A DNA stretch of 64,000 bases from Przewalskia tangutica (GCA_029844215.1 CM056724.1:38974446-39038445); one strand, 5' to 3'. Counted from the first letter of the stretch, positions 44,438 to 56,950 are shown. A program made the numbers and translations. The notes: a model not told the origin generated them from the letters alone.

Positions 44438-45070
44438 AGATTATTAGATTTATTAATGGTTCTTCTTGTTTGAACTCCACCACTGGGTGGAACACTTGTA
44501 TCTCTGATGCCTTTTTGAACTCCACCACTTGCTTGGTGGAACACTTGTATCTTTGATGCCTTTCTTCTTGCCCTTTCCTATGTCTTTCTCCAAATGTTTA
44601 GTAGATAAATCTCTAGCTCTAGCCACATCCCGCATATTCTGAGCAATTGAATGAACATTGTGGCCCATTTTTATCTACCTTCTTCCTTGTATTCCTTGTT
44701 TCTGCCTATATTAATTGCCATGTATCATGATGTGCCTTAATCACCTCCAAAGCCATGTCATTTTTCGACCCAGAAGTACTCTTCCATTCTCTTTGATCTA
44801 CTGGTTCAGTTAATGAAAGTACCTCATCCATCTCTCTATATTGGCTCTCATGACTCTCCAATTCCTCCTCTTGCATGCCCTTATCTCTTTGTGATTTTGT
44901 TGCAGAGTTGTTGATTGATGATTGCTTGTTATCCTGGTATATTTTATTCCCATGACTATTATTACCCCTTGATATAACTTCTCTCCATCTTCTTTCTCCT
45001 GATCCTTGTTGGTATTGCCACTTCGTTCTATTTCAATCTCATTGCATGATTTGGTTTTGTTTTGACTTCT

Positions 45071-46216
45071 TGTAACACCTCGTACCTCCAAACTAATCTA
45101 TGTTCATGATTCTAAAGTTTAGGAAACCAAGATGGTGAGTTTAAGTTAAAAAACCAGTTTCAGTTCTGCAATTTCAATTTTACGCAAAGGTTTTACGGAC
45201 CGTAGAAATGGGTTCGGACGGTAGAAATGGGTCATACAAATCACCGTCAAAATTGACGATGTACGGTAGGTTATATAGATCGTATAAAAATATACGGACC
45301 ATAGGCCCCCCTCAACTTTTGGTAATCATTGGAAAGTCATACCTCAATGACAATCATTTTATACAGACCATACAAAATTGTATAGACAGTACCCCTCACC
45401 GTAAAAGTCATACGGACCGTACAATACAACCGTAAATCCTTCGATGACTGGAATAGTATATATTTTTAACTTAGTTATGAAAAAAATAGTTTTCTTATTT
45501 TTCCAAGCCCTAGAACGAAGTTATCTCCTCCAATCATCCTCATAAATCAAGGTAAGCCCTTTCCATATATTTCCATGCGATTCTAATCAAGTATACTCAA
45601 TTTCTAAGTGGAACTCATTGTTTCTAACCTAGGGTTTTCAAGATAACCCAACGCAAGAGATTAAAGTTCAAGCTTTGGGTTTCTTCTTCATATTTCATAT
45701 TCTTATTACAAGTGTTGGAGTGATTAAGGTATGTAGAACTTTTATCCACGTGTGGAAATATCATTGTTCTTACCCACGTCGCTTTTAATCTATGAAACAT
45801 GAATTTCCTTAGACCTAGGGTTTTGTTTTAATTCATAATGACCATATATACATGCACAACTATATACCATGCTTATATCATATTTTCGCTATTTGTATTC
45901 ATGATACGTCATTATGATTTGTCATGGACGTGTCTGTAATCCATGAATACGTGATTTGAATTCCATGAGTTCCCAAATACAAATCATGAATCATTATTAT
46001 CCAATCCATGAAAGTATACATGTTTTTGCATACGTATTTTAGAAAATACCTTCTAAAAGGAAGTCAGCTACAAGAAAGAGGGTGCTACCCGTGTTGTTCA
46101 GGAGGAGAACACTCAAGCTCATAGAGCCGATGCGGGAACATCACCCCTACCTAGGGGGCATGTGGAGGTTCATACTCCAATTCAGCCGCCTAGTTCCACT
46201 AACCCACTAGTATGAT
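45071..46216 (+). mobile_element. Chromovirus-type LTR with gag start, truncated
   Basis: Begins TGTAACACCTCGTACCTCC, a typical start of Solanaceae Tekay/Del-type LTRs; inside are 'acggaccgt' repeats (45194-45435). At 46046-46216 a degraded gag start follows (frames with 'SATRKR' and 'VVQEENTQAHRADAGTSPLP'), whose ATG has become ATA. The rest of the element is missing; Athila-like LTR sequence follows. No PBS was found. Confidence 0.6.
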
Positions 46217-46446
46217 AGGCTAAGCAGAATAAAGACCTACGTCAAGTAAATACCTACAATGCAATATAGCGGTTAGAATTACACAGCTCTTTTACAACCT
46301 TTACGGAATCAGAATAAAGACCTACGTCAAGTAATTCACTACGATACTGACCTTTTCTCACCATAGTCTATGTGGGATTGGACCCCAACCTTGTTGGGTT
46401 ACTACATTTAACGTCTGCTTTATGCCATAACTTAGGTGTAATTTGA

Positions 46447-47350
46447 GTGAATCAATCTTTTGGCGCCGTTGATGGGGAATACAATTTTGAAACTACTAAA
46501 AAGTGTTTTCTTTATCTTTTTCTATTCCATCACATTTCGTTTGATTTTTATGGTGAACCGCGTGAAATAGCAGGTAGAAACAACTATCGTGGAGCTAATG
46601 GTGGTATGGGAGGCCTTCCACCACTGGAAGTTGAAAATGAGGGAGTGTCTTTGCTGATCTTCTTCAGGAGGTTGAATACGCATCAGCCATTATTCCACCG
46701 AGGGCTGGTGGAAACTTCAAAATAGACAGTTCGCTCTACCAGCTGCTCAAGTTTGAAGGTTATTTCTGAAACTCCATCGATGGTGACCCACATCAATACT
46801 TGAGAAACCTTTTGGGTGTGTGTCAGGCACATACTCAGAATGTGACTTCTCCAGATACGCTCCGGCTTCGTATCTTCAAATATTCACTTGCTGGCGAAGC
46901 TAGGGCGTGGTTCGAGAAGTTACCTCATAATTCAATCCACAGTTGGGCTGAGTTGTGAATGTATTCCTGAAGAAGTGGTTTCTTCCAAGCAAGAAAGTTG
47001 AGAATTTTCGGGATTACATCTTCTAGGCTAGAGAATTTCTCGTCAGAGGCCTTATCGGTCCGTATATTATTAAGCATGTTACAAGTATCATGACGCTTCG
47101 GCCCTTGGGCACCGGGTGCCGGTCACAAACGCTAAGGCATGGGTGTAACATCGATGTTGAATAAGTGGTACTGGAGTCAACCAAGGACCTTACATATGTA
47201 ATTTTAATTAACTCTAGTTTATGTCAAGAAGAGGAGGTCAATAACAAGTTGAATTTTCAATTTGAGTACACTGGTCCTCACGACATTTTTTGACATTGTG
47301 GTCAGAAGGAGATATGAAAATTAATCCATACGAGTCAATGCAGAAATTAA
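46447..47350 (+). pseudogene. Athila-type gag, broken
   Basis: Frames contain 'DGDPHQYLRNLLGVCQAH' (about 46776-46829) and 'DTLRLRIFKYSLAGEARAWF' (about 46854-46913), the Athila gag core. There are stops near 46723, 46767 and 46957. No knuckle is visible. Confidence 0.7.
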
Positions 47351-47377
47351 AGTATGAGGTGGATGAGGTAGATGAGC

Positions 47378-47490
47378 AAGATACCACAACAACAATAACA
47401 TACCCAGTGAAATCCACAACGTGAGATCTAAGGTAGATGCGCCATATATTCTAAAAAAATTGAGGTCGTCTATAAAATGAGACTCCTCAA
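47378..47490 (-). mobile_element. Degenerate Solanaceae SINE/retroposon fragment
   Basis: 'acaacaacaataacataccc' followed by 'agtgaaatccacaacgtgagatct' resembles the 3' end (reverse strand) of the abundant Solanaceae SINEs with an (ACA)n/(TTG)n end. Only about 100 bases are recognisable. Confidence 0.5.
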
Positions 47491-48169
47491 ATGAGAGTCA
47501 AAAAGTGCAAAAAGAATTATCCAATTTCGGGCCCGCACCAATTTGTACCGCCCCAAGAACATAACATAGAGCGGAATCAAAACTGGGGGTATAATTCATA
47601 AGTTCAAAGTGAAGATAAAATGTGATTTAAGTCGTGCCACGACGTTAAATCATCCGCTTGTTGGGCGGCAACCCAATTTTAAGCTTTCTAATTTATTTTT
47701 TATTATCTTTTTTTTGGTAGTGTTGTGTAGGAGTATGAGCATGGAAGAAAATCCATTAAAAATATGTCAAAGTAAGTCATAGATTTGGAACTAAGTGCCC
47801 GCGTAAAGAACCATATCTTGTTGGGAGAAGTCTGAATACCCCTTAAGTTGCTAATACTTCAGGCTTTGAGCTTCCAGGAAGTTTCTTTTACCTTTTTTTT
47901 TTATTTTTGTTCACCAAGGATAATGCATAGTTTTAAGTGTGAGGTGGGAGATACTCAGTACTCAATACTCAGTAATTAATACCTCTCGTATTTTCTCTGT
48001 GCATCAATTCTTTTCCGAGGGATGTAGCTCTGGTATTTAAAAAAAATAGGATTATTTTATTTTTATTTTTTAGTAGTAGTAAAAGGGAGAGAAAAAATGA
48101 TGGTGCTCTCGAGCTTGATTTGGTTTTAATGGTTGCACGAGGACGAGTAAAAGTCTAAGTGTGGGGTAG

Positions 48170-49365
48170 TGATATTCGGCTAAAAGTCTATATTTATAGT
48201 ATATCATCGCCTCATATCTTGATCATATTTGTATGGTTTACATTGATTCTTGGTTGCTCGAGCTCATTATGTGTTTTATATGTGTAGGAAGTGAGTTGAA
48301 TGAAAGCAGGCTGAAAAGGAATGATTTAGTGCAAGTCGAGCCAAAAAAATAAAGAATCGAAGAAGTAAAGCTCATTTTGATGCTCGCCTACCGAACATCC
48401 TAGACGAAACAGGAGAATCATCCATGTGCAAAAAAGTGGAATTGGCGAGAAAGTTGACGAGCCGGGCCAAAAGCATGCCTGAGAGGGCTCGTCAATATCC
48501 TCTCCAGGTGAGCCCATAGACGAGCCAAGAAACAAGACTAAATTTACAGCTAGTTGGGCTCGCCTGTGATCCTTGCGAAGCGAGAGTTCAGACGAGCCAA
48601 GAAAAGTTTTCCCAATGAATTTGGATTAGTTTATTTGATTTCCTACACATTCTAGGTCATATAAATACATCCCAAGACACAATATTCCAGGGGATTCGGC
48701 CTAAGGAGAGTAAGGAATCGCCGTGGAGCAAGGGGAAAGATTTGACAACGAGTTTTCCTTTCTTCTTCCAATTTTCATTGTGGTTATGAATATTAGTATC
48801 GTGTTTTCACATAGTTTTATGAGTAGCTAAATTTCTATCTAGGATTTTGATGGAACCTTTTGTAGAATGAATTCTTATTACGTTTTTATATAATTGAGGC
48901 GTTGGAATTTTTTTTTACCTGTTCAAACTACATTCTTATTTTAGTTGATTGAATGACCATCGATTGACTATACATATTTATTATGTGTTGCTTGAGAAAT
49001 AATGCATATTTATGTTTTCGTTGAACTATGTCACTCCTAGGTATACGAGAGATTAATATTATGGGTTTAAAAGCGGGTTTAGAGATAATGAAGCTTTGAC
49101 GTGGTTATGGTGAGTGGTGAGAAATTTCTAGCTAGGGTTAGTTCAAGAGAATAACTCAAGAGATTACTATAATTAATCAAGAGATAATTGCGGTAAGTGA
49201 AGTGTTCACAATCCGTAGAGAATAAATCAGCGAGATTATTGATAACGTAGCAGAAGGATTCTGATAATTGGAGAAATCATAACCCTATGCATCATTGATT
49301 TTGAATTTATCCATTTCTATTTAATTGATATTTTTATTGTTTTATTATTTATTAGTTAAGTGTAA
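48170..49365 (+). mobile_element. 3' LTR of Athila-like element 2
   Basis: Starts TGATATTCGGCTAAAAGTC directly after the purine tract. It has no match to the truncated 5' LTR except by position. It is interrupted by the TS SINE and not continued after it. The frame at 48326-48535 is a shadow. Confidence 0.65.
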
Positions 49366-49544
49366 GGGGATCCGTGGAGTAACTAATAAAGTTGTTGTCA
49401 TGTGACTAGGAGATCACAAGTTTAAGCCGTGGAAACATCCTCTTCAAAAAATGCAAGATAAAACTACGTACAATAGACCCTTGTGGTCTTTTCCTTTCCC
49501 GAACTCCATGCAATAGCGGGAGCTTAGTACGCCCATGCTCCTTT
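49366..49544 (+). mobile_element. TS-type tRNA-derived SINE
   Basis: 'ggggatccgtggagtaactaa' (box A region), 'aggagatcacaagtttaagcc' (box B region), 'caatagacccttgtggtc' and 'agcgggagcttagtacgccc' follow the order of the Solanaceae TS SINE. ATTTATTAGT is present on both sides (49347-49356 and 49545-49554) as target duplication, with a few extra bases on the left. About 15% of positions look changed, so it is not young. Confidence 0.85.
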
Positions 49545-49637
49545 ATTTATTAGTGTTAGGCCCGGGGCTACGGATAAACAAGTAGAAGTAAGAAAAATAG
49601 GAATTCAAAAAACTTGAATAACTAAACAGTTTCAGTA

Positions 49638-50437
49638 TGTTGCCTTCGATGTTGTGTCAACACTTGATAAAAACAATAATAAACCTTAAAGAGTAATTGC
49701 AGCGAAAAAAGTAAAAGACACAAGGTTTATATTTTCAAGGGTATATATTAATATATCCCTTGATGGTCAATGATCGAAGTAGTATATTTTATATACAATT
49801 ACAATTGAATTTCTTTTTACAATTTGTAGAAATAAAATAAAAAGAAATTACAAAAACGAAGTCGCAGATGACTTCAGCCTAAAGATAAAACATCTATAAA
49901 GAAATACAACATCTTCATTACAATTGTTTCAACTGTAAGCTTAATCTAGAATCTGGGTAACGATCGTAATGTTGGACTAGATGTTGTTATACTACTTTAG
50001 GTAATGATGTTTGATCCAGTTTCTGAAGTGAATTTCCGAGAGCTCTCATGGTGATTCTTTTCGTTGTAATCTGGATGTCGATACTCTGAAGTTCCTCCTC
50101 TGTTTATAGTGTGAAACTTCCTTGAAATTCTCACTGGTTGGTTGCGGAAGTTGAGAGAAAGTAAGCAGCGGCTTGGACCGATTCTTCCTCCATGAAAACC
50201 TCAACAATATTGACTTGGCCTTCACGCTTCTTTCTTTCCAAGCTTGACTTTTTCTTTCCCACATTTTAAACATAGTTTCCTGGTTAGCTTGCCTAGGTCA
50301 TTTTTACATCACAGTAATAATCATTGTTTTGGCCGGAAGAATAAGCAAAATCGTTTATAGAGATGTTGTATGTGATGTTGTCATAACACTGCAAGCAACA
50401 TCCTTATATTCATAAGCGATGTTGTCCAACATCAACA
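49638..50437 (-). mobile_element. 3' LTR of a Sirevirus-like copia element
   Basis: On the minus strand TGTTGATGTTGGACAACATC begins the LTR right after the purine-rich tract (50438-50455, AAAAAGGGGGAGAT), a well-known Sirevirus arrangement. The distal end at about 49638 (…GGCAACA) is uncertain. No second LTR is in the window. Confidence 0.6.
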
Positions 50438-50455
50438 ATCTCCCCCTTTTTGTCT
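50438..50455 (-). other. Polypurine tract of the Sirevirus-like element
   Basis: Minus strand GACAAAAAGGGGGAGATT directly before the LTR start. Confidence 0.7.
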
Positions 50456-50462
50456 TTCTTCA

Positions 50463-50470
50463 CAAAACTC
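50463..50470. repeat. Target-site duplication of the hAT element, left copy (CAAAACTC)
   Basis: CAAAACTC at 50463-50470 and 53987-53994; 8 bp is the hAT standard. Confidence 0.85.
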
Positions 50471-53400
50471 TGTGGTGGCGGTTAAGTACGGCGCACCCGG
50501 CCCGGCCAATCGCCCCGGCCCCTACCGATTAAATTAAAAAAATTAGCGTCCGGGAGCTCAACCGACGGGACATGGTATGGTCCCGCCCGACCCGTTCCCG
50601 CTAGGACCCGTCCCGGTCCCGCCCCGATCCCGTCCCAGTCCCGCCACTTGCCAAAAATAGTCGTTGCAATAACGACCATTTTACATTTTGGCCGTTAGAC
50701 AACGGCCATTTTTGGCTTCCCCCACTCCCCCAACCCCCTACCCCCTTTATATTTATTTTAACCCCTAAGTTATTATATTTATACTTTAACCCAATTTTTC
50801 AACTATAAATACCTCATTTTCTCTTCTTATTTCTCACGAATCGTCCTACAATCTCTAATCTCTTAAATCTCAATCAATCTATTTCTATACAACATTGTCT
50901 ACTACATATTCACTCTATTTATTAATTTGAGAATTTGGAGTGAAGTTGACAACTAGCTTGAGGATTAATCTATCGAGTAAAGTTTCAATTTTCAACATCT
51001 CGATTACACGTCGACTCTACGTCGACGTTTGGTACATTCGTTCTCTCATTAAATTATTATTTTGTCTTTATTTCATTTAGCACATTTAATTTCATTATCT
51101 TTAAGTCTTTAACTATTTATTACCATAATTAAAATGAAAAGAACAAAAAATATTTTGGGCAAGGCCTTGGGTATCAAGGGCAAGGGTACTTCTTCTAGTA
51201 TTCTTAGACAAGATGATTTTATGGATCCTGAACTGTTTCCTGAAATACCATATGATCTTGACACAAATGTTTATCCTCAAAATGAAGAAGATTTTAATTT
51301 AGATGACACTCTAGATGATGATACACCTACTAATGTAGATGATGATACACCCACTAGTGAAATGCCTCATACCACTAAGATGAGGCGAGGTCCCAAGAAA
51401 CGACCATTAACATCAGCTGTATGAAAATATTTTCATAGGGACGTACCGAATCAAGTAGCTATATGTAAAACTTGTAAATCTGTTTATACTTTTAAAACTG
51501 GACAAGGTCATGGTGGGACGGGGGGTTTAGGAAGACACATATTGCAAAAACAGAAAGCCTTGCATGCCCAATACCTTATTGAAAAAGATGGTGAGCAAGC
51601 GTCCTCTCAATCGGGACAAGGTTCACATACTGTCCCGGACAAAGTACAGGGTCAAATTAACCCTATGACGGGGGGAGTTGTAGGCCCTAAATACGATAAA
51701 CATAAAGATAGGGAAGCACTAGCAAAATTAGTTGCTGTGGAGGGTTTGCCTTTTTCATTTCCTGAATTGTCTGGTTTTATTCATTATATTAGAGATATGT
51801 ATAATCTTGCTTATAAAGGTTTTCCTAGATCAACAGTTAAGAGAGACGTGTTTAAATTTGCACACGAATATCAACAATATTTCGTTATTCATTATATCAT
51901 TTAAATTGCAAAGTCGCTCTAACTTCTGATATAGGTCATAGTACTAACGACCATGATTATTTAAAGGTAACTTGTCATTGGATAGATTATAAATGGTCTA
52001 TGCAAAAACGTATTTTAGCATATAGATATATAGATAGTAGGCACACTGGTGATTTTATTTCACAAAATATTTATTTAGTCTGCGATTATTACGAAATAAC
52101 TGATAAAGTTATGAGTATTATATTAGATAATGCAGCTTCTAACAATTCTGCTATTTATGTTTTAAAAGAAGTTTTAACTTCGTCTTTTCCAAAACATTTT
52201 CATATCAAATGTGCATGTCATATTTATAACTTAGTTGTAAAGTATGGTCTTTCACTTTTTCAAGATATTCTTAAAAAAATACAATTTGCTATAAACTTTA
52301 TTTTAAAAATAATAAAATTCAACAGAGAAAAGAATATAAAAAAACTTGTCACGATTGTGGACTATCTTACAGAAAAATTCCCGAAGAAGTACCAACTAGG
52401 TGGAATTCTTTATATGACTAACTAGTTGTTGCTTATGACTATAGAAAACCTATCACTTTATTTTTTAACGCCCATAATCAAAATCCAATTGATATGATTG
52501 TGGATAATGATTGGGACAAAATTAAAGAACTTATTGTATTTCTAGAGAATTTTCAACGAGCAACAAAAGAATTTTCTACTTTATTTATCTTACTATTTCA
52601 ACTATGTTGTTTTATATAACTATAATATTTTTACTTCTTAAAGAATATATGGAAAAACCTGCTTATAAGGCAACTATTAAAAAAATGTTTATGAAATTAA
52701 AGAAATATTTTATTCCTATTCCCCCTATTTATATTATTGGTGTTGTATTAAACCCGACTATTAAAGTAGACGATTGTAAAAGTCTTATTGAAAATATTTA
52801 TAACTGTATGGACGTACTACCACCTCCAACTCTAAAAATTTTAAATGTTGAGCCACCTATTGAACAAACGCTAGAAGAAGTGTTGAATAGCGTAGAAGAT
52901 GAATGCAAAAAAGTATATCGGCATTACCAGCAAGAAAGTGCTAGAAAACAACCGGCTTTCGTACCATCTTCTTATGCTTCAACACAGCCTAAAAAAAGAC
53001 ATGTTGTTTCATGACGATTGAAAGCCTCGAAATAGAATGTGCGTGGTAATCAATTAACCAAATTAGCGAGTTTAATGTTTTTGTTTTGCAGGGCACTTTA
53101 CCTTACCAAGCAGTTGTCAATGAAGACGGAAAGGAAGACTTGCTGAAATATTGGATGCAGAATGAGAAGACATTTCTGACACTTTCAATGATGGCCCGAG
53201 ATATTTTGTACATTCAAGCGTCATCAATCGCTTCTGAAAGCACTTTTTCTGCATGCAGATTTCAAATAAGAGAGCACAGACACTCATTAGCCGGAGACAA
53301 CTTGGAGATGGCGGTACTATTCAGAGATTGGATACGAGCGGAGCGAAGAAGATGCGGTCACCCAGAGATTAACGAAGAAGAAGACGAAAACTACAACGAC

Positions 53401-53986
53401 ATCTTATCTGAAGGCATGAGTAGCGACGTGGAAAAATTTGACCAAGATATACCAATTCCAATCGAAGAACCACACGAAATTATAAAGAAACTAGAAAAAG
53501 TATTTTCAAATTGGTAATATATTTCATTGCAATTTTAGTATTTTTTTTCTATGTCTTTTGCAAAATATTTCAACAACAGTACACTACAATGTTGTAATTC
53601 TGAATCTTGTATATTTCAATGAAATAATTAATAATATAAGAGGCACAAAAACAGCCTTGGGATGTTTTTTTTACACTCTTCTTGTCTTTGTTTAATTATT
53701 TAGTTTATAAATATATATGAGTATAATACTATAATATGAGTATATGACTATCACTATATGTCTATATGTTACTTTGTTAGTATTTTTAATTTAGTGGATT
53801 TTTTTTTAAAAAAATGTCCCGCCCGTCAGCCCCGACCGACCACCCATCGCCCATCGGATGCAGGGCGGACACGATATCGTCCCGCTAGTACCTGGCCCGC
53901 CCCAGCCCGACCCCACCCTTCCTCTCCGTCCCGACCCCGCCTATCCCGATCGCAGTGGGCCCGGCCCGACCCACTGGCCAGCCCTA
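50471..53986 (+). mobile_element. hAT transposon (RICESLEEPER/BED type), 3.5 kb
   Basis: Bounded by the 8-bp duplication CAAAACTC. The ends are short imperfect inverted repeats (TGTGGTGGCGG left; TAGGGCTGGCC reading inward from the right). Both subterminal regions (50490-50640, 53815-53980) are very C-rich and full of 'cccgtcccg' strings. It contains one broken transposase gene. It sits in the 3' part of the Sirevirus-like element. Confidence 0.88.
51134..53517 (+). pseudogene. hAT transposase (zf-BED RICESLEEPER-like), broken
   Basis: Starts at 51134 with a basic region and an acidic repeat (DDDTPT). A TGA at 51421 stands where this family has Trp at the BED finger start; the finger continues with 'CKTC' and 'GRHILQKQKALH'. 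Next come a helical insertion (51542-51904), the catalytic core (52000-52425, with the acid in 'IILDNAASNN' and 'HIKCACHIYNLVVK'), the C-terminal part (52604-53014) and the hAT dimerisation domain (53086-53517, 'YIQASSIASESTFSACRFQI'). Stops at 51421, 51902, 52423 and 53012 break it. Confidence 0.85.
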
Positions 53987-53994
53987 CAAAACTC

Positions 53995-54992
53995 CATACA
54001 AATCTAAAAATGCCTAGGATACTGATTCTCGATGTTGTCCTTAACAGTTTAAAGATCAGTAGGATTGGAGCCATGCTCCCCCTCAACCTGCAGTTACAAA
54101 TTTCAAGTACTTGTATCGATGATTAGGTTAGAAAGAACTTATGTCCATTAATCGTGACTCCCATATACTACATTTGTAGATAATCAACAACCAATAGTCA
54201 TACCATTTCCACAGAATCTAAAAATATTTACAGACCAGTACATACTTCCAGTTTCCACCAATATATTACAACCATCAATTCACAAAAACATAAACTATCT
54301 TATCAACTTGCATAACATCATCACATTCACATTCTCATTCCTATAAACCTGACATCTTCAGCTAGATAGGTTTGTGTCACAATAGCTCCCAACCGCTTTC
54401 TGCTTGACAAATCAATCTTTATTCATCACCACCTCATTCATCTCCATTTGGCACTCATTAGTCATCTCTCATCCCCCCTGCATCCAAGTTCCTTACTTGG
54501 CCCTTCTTCTTCTTCAGCATCATTATCTCCCTCCTTTTTGTGAAGAAATGATGTTCTCGCAATAATTCTTGGCTCGCACTAGCGCCTCAATTTATCTATT
54601 TAGCTCAGTAATGTGCATTTGTAGCCATTCTTTGGACATGAGGAACTGGTTCTGTCCTGTGTTGCTTGAAGTGTTGGCAACATCTGATGCAGTTTTTGTG
54701 TCCCAGTTTTCCTTCTTCCAGGGTAGGTCAATGATCATTTCCCTACTATTAACCACTGATCTATACTGAGTATACCTTTAATGCAGGACTCAACTTCTCC
54801 CCCTTTGAGATTTTAAACCCTTGATTGAGTAGGATTTGATAGATTAAAGAGGGATATGGAAGGACATAGTTATTTTTTCTTTCTGCCAGATTGGCAATAT
54901 GTTCAAATATAATGGTTCCTAAATCAACTCTGTCATTCCTTCCTATTTTATACATAAATGTTGCCTGATCTACTGTCACTACAGTCTCATTA
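53995..54992 (-). pseudogene. Extra ORF of the Sirevirus-like element, C-terminal part
   Basis: Minus-strand frame 54761-54979 has 'LPYPSLIYQILLNQGF', a segment I associate with the putative plant transposon proteins carried between pol and 3' LTR of Solanaceae Sireviruses. The continuation shows a coiled coil 'KEWLQMHITELNRQIEALVR' (about 54575-54635). It is cut at 54993 by the chromovirus-like element. Function unknown; 'env-like' is only a positional label. Confidence 0.45.
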
Positions 54993-55555
54993 TGTCACGA
55001 CCTGACCCCGGATCCGCGACTGGTGCCCTACCTGGGCACCCTTACAGGTATACATCAGAGATAATCAACGAAACATACATAAGCTCAACAAGAAATAAAT
55101 AACAGGCTAGCCGATAAGGCCACCTCCCTGGATATATATAAATATACATAAATCCAAAAGCAGTTACCTCTTTTTTTTCTTTTCAAAGCGACCCACAAGA
55201 TATGACTATAGACCTCTAAGAGTTTTGACGTAACAACTGTGACGGGACAGGGCCCCGTCATACCCCTGAATGTATAAAAATTTACAACCTCAGGGAACTG
55301 TACCAAAATACAAAGCCTCCGAAATAATGGAGCTTTCCAACCAGCTGAACAGTGATCCTAAGAATGAGGATCAACAAGCTATGTACCTCAACCTGCGGCA
55401 TGGACGCGGCCGAGGTCGATTGAAATATGTACCAAGTATGTGAAATCAAAATATCAGAATGAAATCATAACGCCGATATATAAAGCAGAGACATGTATGA
55501 TAACCAAACTACAGTACACAATATATAAGCAGTCATGTCAAGTCAGGGACGCATG

Positions 55556-56926
55556 TGATCGGTGTATTTTATATACACCTTTTGAGTCAGTCTAGTTAGT
55601 CTTTTGTCCCGTTTTGTACATACAAAGTGTCGTATTAGGATAGATTTTCTTTCTTTTGAGTCAAAGTGGCTAAAGTGGCCAAATGGCGGAAAAGGAGCGA
55701 AAAGAGGGAAAAAGAGGAAGTGCAGAGGCAAGCGGAGAAAGTGGCAACGAGGCTGAAATCGGACTGCGCGCGGCGCCTCCTGCGATCGGCGGGGCGGCGC
55801 TATTTTGAAGAAGGCTGCGAAGATTGTGCCGCATGGCGCTACCGAACGAAAGCCGCGGCGCTAAACATCCGAAAGCCCAGAGTTGCAGTGTGCCTCGCGC
55901 CAGCGAATATCGGGCGGCGCAAAACACCGTATTGCAGAACTTTAGCGCCCGCGGCTGACAGCGAACGGCGTAGCGGAAAAAATTAGGTCTTTTGACGGAT
56001 TTTTGGGCGCACGGAAGGAAAAGAAGGAAGGCGTTTTAAAACTATATAAGGAGAACCTAGGCGGTTTTGGGGTTCCCTTTCTTGCACAACTCAAGATTCT
56101 TGACTTGGAGTTTGGATACCATTAGCTTAGTAATTTCTTTTCCTTTCCTTTATTTATTTGATTTTGCATGATGAACTTTGAATTAGTTCTTGTCATATTC
56201 ATGGCTAGGAACTAATTCTCTTATAAGGCTTTCTATGTTGAATTCTTGAACCTTATGTTATAAAGTAATGCATGCTTATGGTTATTATTCTTATTGAGAG
56301 ATCTATCCGATAATTGAGTTGAATTCTTGGTAGCTAATTGACAACTAGTTATCACTATATGATTTCTAATCAGTTACGAAAAGGAGGATTGTGAATATCT
56401 TTGTAAGTTGGGTAGACGGTCTTGAATTGGGGATGAAAATACCTCAATTAGATTTGTAGCGTTGATGAGAGGCTTAACAACCCTAATTTTGCATTGTGCG
56501 TGACGGTCAACTAGGTTTTTTTGCTTAATCCTCCTATAGAGTTACCACTTATCGTGAAAGTTAGGTAAGGAACAATCTGGGTTGAGTGTTTATATAACCC
56601 TAACGGAGTATAAAACGATTTCAGAACCCGCTTTCTCCAAAAGAAGAACACCATAAGTAATGCATTAACAAGTAACATAAGCGGATAGTAAGGATACATA
56701 GAAGCCCTATTCTCATCACACCTGAAGTAAGTCTTTACATTTAAATAGCTTTTGAAATTCTTAGTTATAAACAACCAATCAAATATTAATTCGCCAAATA
56801 GATACTAGAAAATAGATCACTGGTACTTGAACCCTAATCCTAGAGGACGATATTCGGTCTTATCTAAGACTATACTACTTGATAACGTGCACTTGCGTTT
56901 AAAGTGTGTGCATATTACGCGCATCA
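55556..56926 (+). mobile_element. 5' LTR of Athila-like element 1
   Basis: TGATCGGTGTATTTTATATA ... GCGCATCA, 1371 bp. Its first 54 bases recur at 61167-61220. The GC-rich block at 55680-55980 carries open frames on both strands without family resemblance. Confidence 0.82.
56042..56050 (+). promoter_or_regulatory. TATA box of Athila-like element 1
   Basis: CTATATAAG about 487 bases from the LTR start, followed by 'gagaacctag'. Confidence 0.6.
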
Positions 56927-56932
56927 AGTTTT

Positions 56933-56950
56933 TGGCGCCGTTGCCGGGGA
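56933..56950 (+). other. Primer binding site of Athila-like element 1 (tRNA-Asp type)
   Basis: TGGCGCCGTTGCCGGGGA, the classical Athila PBS, six bases after the LTR end ATCA. Confidence 0.9.

Larger units (their letters stand above)
41748..45070 (-). mobile_element. LINE retrotransposon remnant, internally deleted
   Basis: Minus-strand order from right: a Lys/Arg-rich ORF1-like part (44453-45091), endonuclease N-terminal part (44204-44437, 'FGFTGLLEPFQNAEKIEEFR'), endonuclease end (43731-43826, 'TCSDHAPLLISY'), then directly the RT C-terminal part, a zf-RVT region and an RNase H. The RT fingers and palm are missing. No clear poly(A) end was seen at 41748; the Mutator-like element sits there. 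Confidence 0.8.
46217..49365 (+). mobile_element. Athila-like element 2, lacking pol
   Basis: 5' LTR end (46217-46454, 'cccaaccttgttgggttactaca'), PBS TGGCGCCGTTGATGGGGA (46461-46478, tRNA-Asp type with two changes), gag (46447-47350), then directly the conserved post-pol tail 'cttgttgggcggcaaccca' (47656-47674), a purine tract AAGTCTAAGTGTGGGGTAG (48151-48169) and a 3' LTR starting TGATATTCGG at 48170. Protease, RT and integrase are absent. The 3' LTR is cut near the SINE. Confidence 0.75.

Noticed and set aside
45194..45435. Repeated 'acggaccgt' palindromes as regulatory operators
   Set aside because: They are scattered and imperfect in a truncated chromovirus LTR, with variants every few bases. 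Without other copies no constraint can be claimed.
55666..55986. Overlapping frames on both strands in a GC-rich block
   Set aside because: The block is within the Athila LTR upstream of its TATA box. High GC alone explains the absence of stops, and neither product resembles a known family.
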